Below, piece by piece: positions 7,447 through 9,340 of a DNA stretch of 9,340 bases (the stretch's first letter is position 1; each line of letters opens with the position of its first letter). The stretch is from Chloroflexia bacterium. GTDB lineage: Bacteria > Chloroflexota > Chloroflexia > Thermomicrobiales > UBA6265. Below the pieces are notes generated by a model, which was given only the letters and a program-made list of their open reading frames with translations, ran no database searches and had not been told where the DNA came from. Location of the stretch: positions 1-9,340 of the forward strand of contig JACDBO010000133.1 in NCBI GenBank assembly GCA_013694885.1. Direction: 5' to 3'. The translations under genes and the position numbers were made by a program.

Positions 7447-8237
7447 GTACCGCGATCGATCTGGAAGCCGCGTACCGGCGTCGCTTCGGCCCCGATATGG
7501 CGTTCCGCCGACGGATGTGGGACGTGCTCTGTTCGGCGTTCTTCCAGCGCTACGTGCCCCCCTCGGGCACGGTACTGGAAGTGGGCGCCGGCTACTGTGA
7601 GTTCATCAACTCGATCAAGGCCGGGCGCAAGATCGCGATGGACCTCAATCCAGACACGCGACTTCATGCCGATCCGGGTGTGGAGATCGTATTGACTTCC
7701 TCGACGGACTTGTCGGTGATCGCGTCCGGTTCGATCGACGTTGCCTTCGCTAGCAACTTCTTCGAGCACCTTGAGCGGGCCGATATTCTCGGCACGATGC
7801 GTGAGGTGCGGCGCGTGCTGCGGGCAGATGGCCGCTTTCTCATCCTGCAACCGAATTATCGCTACTGCTATCGCGACTACTGGATGTTCTTCGACCACCT
7901 CACACCGTTGGACCACCACAGCCTGACCGAAGCACTGGAACTGAGCGGCCTGCATGTCTCGCACTGTGTGGCCCGCTTCCTTCCCTATACCACCAAGAGC
8001 CGATACCCCAGGTCGCTCTCCTTGATGCGCGCGTATCTCCGATTGCCCATCGTGTGGCGGTTTCTCGGACAGCAGGCCTTCGTCGTCGCCGAAGTCGCTC
8101 CCCAAGGAGGTAGCCAGGATGCTCTCGGTGCTGATCCCCGCGCAGAACGAGGAGGACGGGCTGCGGGAGACCGTGACGCGGCTGGCGGACATCCTGACAG
8201 CGGCGGCGATTCCCTACGAAATCCTCGTCGTCAATGA
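7443..8237 (+). CDS. Class I SAM-dependent methyltransferase (C-terminal end uncertain)
   Basis: The start is the GTG at 7443, preceded by GAGGGTGA (7431-7438) and overlapping the previous stop. Motif I is VLEVGAGYCEF (44-54), motif II carries the acidic MDLNP (66-70), and SNFFEHLERAD (104-114) followed by VRRVLRADGRFLILQPN completes a Methyltransf_11/23-like core. The YRDYWMFFDHLTPLDHHSL segment is typical of relatives found beside sugar epimerases and GT2 genes. No TM segment is clear. A natural-looking end comes at about residue 220 (AFVVAEVAP). The remaining 44 residues are low-complexity Gly/Arg/Asp-rich and mostly read across the start of the next gene out of frame. One extra base in the C run at 8100-8103 would place a TAG at 8111-8113. 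The substrate is probably a sugar or glycolipid intermediate, by context only. Confidence 0.82.
   Translation: MSTAIDLEAAYRRRFGPDMAFRRRMWDVLCSAFFQRYVPPSGTVLEVGAGYCEFINSIKAGRKIAMDLNPDTRLHADPGVEIVLTSSTDLSVIASGSIDVAFASNFFEHLERADILGTMREVRRVLRADGRFLILQPNYRYCYRDYWMFFDHLTPLDHHSLTEALELSGLHVSHCVARFLPYTTKSRYPRSLSLMRAYLRLPIVWRFLGQQAFVVAEVAPQGGSQDALGADPRAERGGRAAGDRDAAGGHPDSGGDSLRNPRRQ
8104..8111 (+). promoter_or_regulatory. Consensus Shine-Dalgarno of the GT2 gene
   Basis: AAGGAGGT, the full anti-SD complement, lies 7 nt before the ATG at 8119. It fixes that start and is the strongest ribosome site in the window. It lies inside the annotated methyltransferase frame. Confidence 0.8.
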
Positions 8238-8904
8238 CCACAGCACGGATGGGACCGAGGGCCTGCTTCGCCAGCTTGCCGAGGAGATCCCCGGTTTTCG
8301 CTACGTCAACAACACCAAGGCCAAGGGGTTCGGGTCCGCGCTGCAGACGGGGCTGGAGGAGTTTCAGGGGGACGCGGTCTGCATCGTGATGGCGGACGCC
8401 TCGGACGATCCGCGGGATGTTGTGACGTACTACCGGAAGCTGCAAGAGGGGTACGAGTGCGTGTTCGGCTCGCGCTTCTCGCGGCACAGCACGGTGGTCG
8501 ATTACCCGATGCACAAGCTGCTGCTGAACCGCTTCGCCAATCGGTTCATCGCCGCGATGTTCGGGCTGCGCTACAACGACACGACGAACGCCTTCAAGTG
8601 CTACCGGCGGGAGGTGATCGCCGGGGTGCAGCCGATCCTCGGTCGCCAGTTCAACATCACCGTCGAGCTGCCGCTGAAGGCGATGATCCGGGGCTACTCG
8701 TACGCCGTGGTGCCGATCAACTGGTACAACCGGACGACGGGGGTGTCCAAGCTGCGGATCAAGGAGATGGGGAGCCGCTATCTCTTCATCGTGCTCTATG
8801 TCTTCCTGGAGCGGCTGCTCTCCCGCGGCGACTACCGGCGGGTTGAACCGGTCGCTCCCGCGCCGCCAGCGGTGGTCAGCGTGAATACCCCGAAGTCTGC
8901 GTGA
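8119..8904 (+). CDS. Family 2 glycosyltransferase, DPM1/polyprenyl-phosphate sugar synthase-like
   Basis: A 261-residue GT-A enzyme beginning MLSVLIPAQNEEDGL. VVNDHSTDGT (37-46) is the nucleotide-sugar-binding segment; AKGFGSALQTGL and MADASDDP (91-98) follow, the latter supplying the acidic metal-binding motif. VFGSRF, YNDTTNAFKCYRR, and FNITVELPLKAMIRGYSY are typical of the dolichyl-phosphate-mannose-synthase-like branch. There are no C-terminal paired TM helices; only YLFIVLYVFLERLL (about 221-234) is hydrophobic and may associate with the membrane. The likely reaction is transfer of a sugar from a nucleotide donor to a polyprenyl phosphate or growing glycan at the cytoplasmic face. Such a product would suit the two GT-C/YfhO-like proteins encoded upstream. 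It is the last gene of the operon. Confidence 0.9.
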   Translation: MLSVLIPAQNEEDGLRETVTRLADILTAAAIPYEILVVNDHSTDGTEGLLRQLAEEIPGFRYVNNTKAKGFGSALQTGLEEFQGDAVCIVMADASDDPRDVVTYYRKLQEGYECVFGSRFSRHSTVVDYPMHKLLLNRFANRFIAAMFGLRYNDTTNAFKCYRREVIAGVQPILGRQFNITVELPLKAMIRGYSYAVVPINWYNRTTGVSKLRIKEMGSRYLFIVLYVFLERLLSRGDYRRVEPVAPAPPAVVSVNTPKSA

Positions 8905-8915
8905 TGCGCGTAGAG

Positions 8916-8965
8916 CCCTCACCCCGGCGCTGCGCGCCACCCCTCTCCCAAGTCTGGGAGAGGGG
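8916..8965. repeat. GC-rich double hairpin between convergent genes (possible dispersed repeat or bidirectional terminator)
   Basis: A small hairpin (GGCGC 8926-8930, loop TGC, GCGCC 8934-8938) is followed by an 11-bp perfect stem, 8940-8950 with 8955-8965, around a 4-nt loop. The CCCTCACCCC...CCCTCTCCCA...TGGGAGAGGGG layout is one I recall as a common intergenic repeat in GC-rich bacteria. It sits 12 nt after the GT2 stop and 33 nt before the end of the convergent nitroreductase gene, a fitting site for ending transcription from both sides. No T-tract follows on either strand, so it is not a classical intrinsic terminator. Confidence 0.55.
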
Positions 8966-8997
8966 TCCGAATCCCTACACATGTGCTCAACAGCCCC

Positions 8998-9340
8998 CTA
9001 CCAGTGCTCTTTGTGCAGGACGTCCGCCAGGGGGCGGCGGCCGCGTTTGAGGGAGGGGGAGGGGACGTCGGGAGCGGGGTGGCCGACCATGACGATGCCG
9101 ATGGGCAGGAAGTGGTCGGGGATGCCAAGCAGGGCTTGCAGGTCCCGCTGCTGCCAGACGCCGACGAAGGCGCCGGCAAGCCCTTCGTCGACGGCGGCGA
9201 GCAGGATCAACATCAGCGCGCAGCCGGCGTCGGTGTGCCAGTAGGGGACGGGCCACTCCATCTCCTCCTCGTCGGGCGATTTCTTGTCGGGTTCGCGGTA
9301 GCGCTCCTTGTAGACCTGTTCGCTGGCGCAGATGATGATC
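8998..9340 (-). CDS. Nitroreductase-family protein (C-terminal part, cut by window edge)
   Basis: The minus-strand frame enters at the right edge and runs to the TAG at 8998-9000, giving 113 residues. It is in frame from 9339 without a break; the Met at 9261 is internal. It starts IIICASEQVYKERYRE, then PYWHTDAGCALMLILLAA, GAFVGVWQQRDLQALLGIP, LPIGIVMVGHP, and the tail KRGRRPLADVLHKEHW. The D(A/T)GxAxxxxLLAA helix, the LGIPxxxxPIGxVxxG strand and the RRPLxxxxHxxxW tail are the C-terminal half of FMN-dependent nitroreductases. The N-terminal FMN-binding Arg/Ser region is outside the window, so substrate and cofactor preference cannot be judged. It is convergent with the glycan operon and probably unrelated to it. 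Confidence 0.85.
   Translation of the reverse strand, partial: IIICASEQVYKERYREPDKKSPDEEEMEWPVPYWHTDAGCALMLILLAAVDEGLAGAFVGVWQQRDLQALLGIPDHFLPIGIVMVGHPAPDVPSPSLKRGRRPLADVLHKEHW

Overview
The window is high-GC DNA with tightly packed genes, frequent GTG starts and 4-bp GTGA stop/start overlaps. Together with the flavour of the proteins (a YfhO-like and a GT-C membrane protein next to CDP-paratose-epimerase-like SDRs and a DPM1-like GT2), this suggests a bacterium of the Thermomicrobia/Sphaerobacter side of Chloroflexota. That placement is an inference from recollection of similar proteins, not a database result.

Layout. (1) 1-258, minus strand: the first 86 codons of an extended-SDR nucleotide-sugar enzyme resembling UDP-glucuronate decarboxylase, running off the left edge. 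(2) 259-817: a divergent intergenic region of about 560 bp. It contains a roughly 160-bp near-palindrome that can fold into a cloverleaf, with base changes that preserve pairing between its two halves. (3) 818-8904, plus strand: six genes with almost no spacing, read as one operon: a YfhO-like multi-TM protein, a GT-C-type multi-TM protein with a C-terminal beta-rich domain, two tandem CDP-paratose 2-epimerase-like SDRs, a class I SAM methyltransferase and a family 2 glycosyltransferase. (4) 8905-8997: a convergent gap holding a GC-rich double hairpin. (5) 8998-9340, minus strand: the C-terminal part of a nitroreductase-family protein, running off the right edge.

How the genes may work together. 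The operon reads as an envelope glycan or glycolipid cassette. The two SDRs (and perhaps the divergent one) would prepare a nucleotide sugar. The methyltransferase could modify a sugar or lipid intermediate. The GT2 enzyme could charge a polyprenyl-phosphate carrier or add a sugar at the cytoplasmic face. The two large membrane proteins could act on lipid-linked sugars at the outer face. The sugar and the acceptor cannot be read from the sequence.

Points of most interest are the cloverleaf palindrome, a Tyr-to-Phe change in the YxxxK catalytic motif of the second epimerase-like protein, and a methyltransferase frame that runs 119 nt into the next gene as if a single base had been lost near 8100. 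I see no CRISPR array, tRNA, rRNA, transposase or defence gene.
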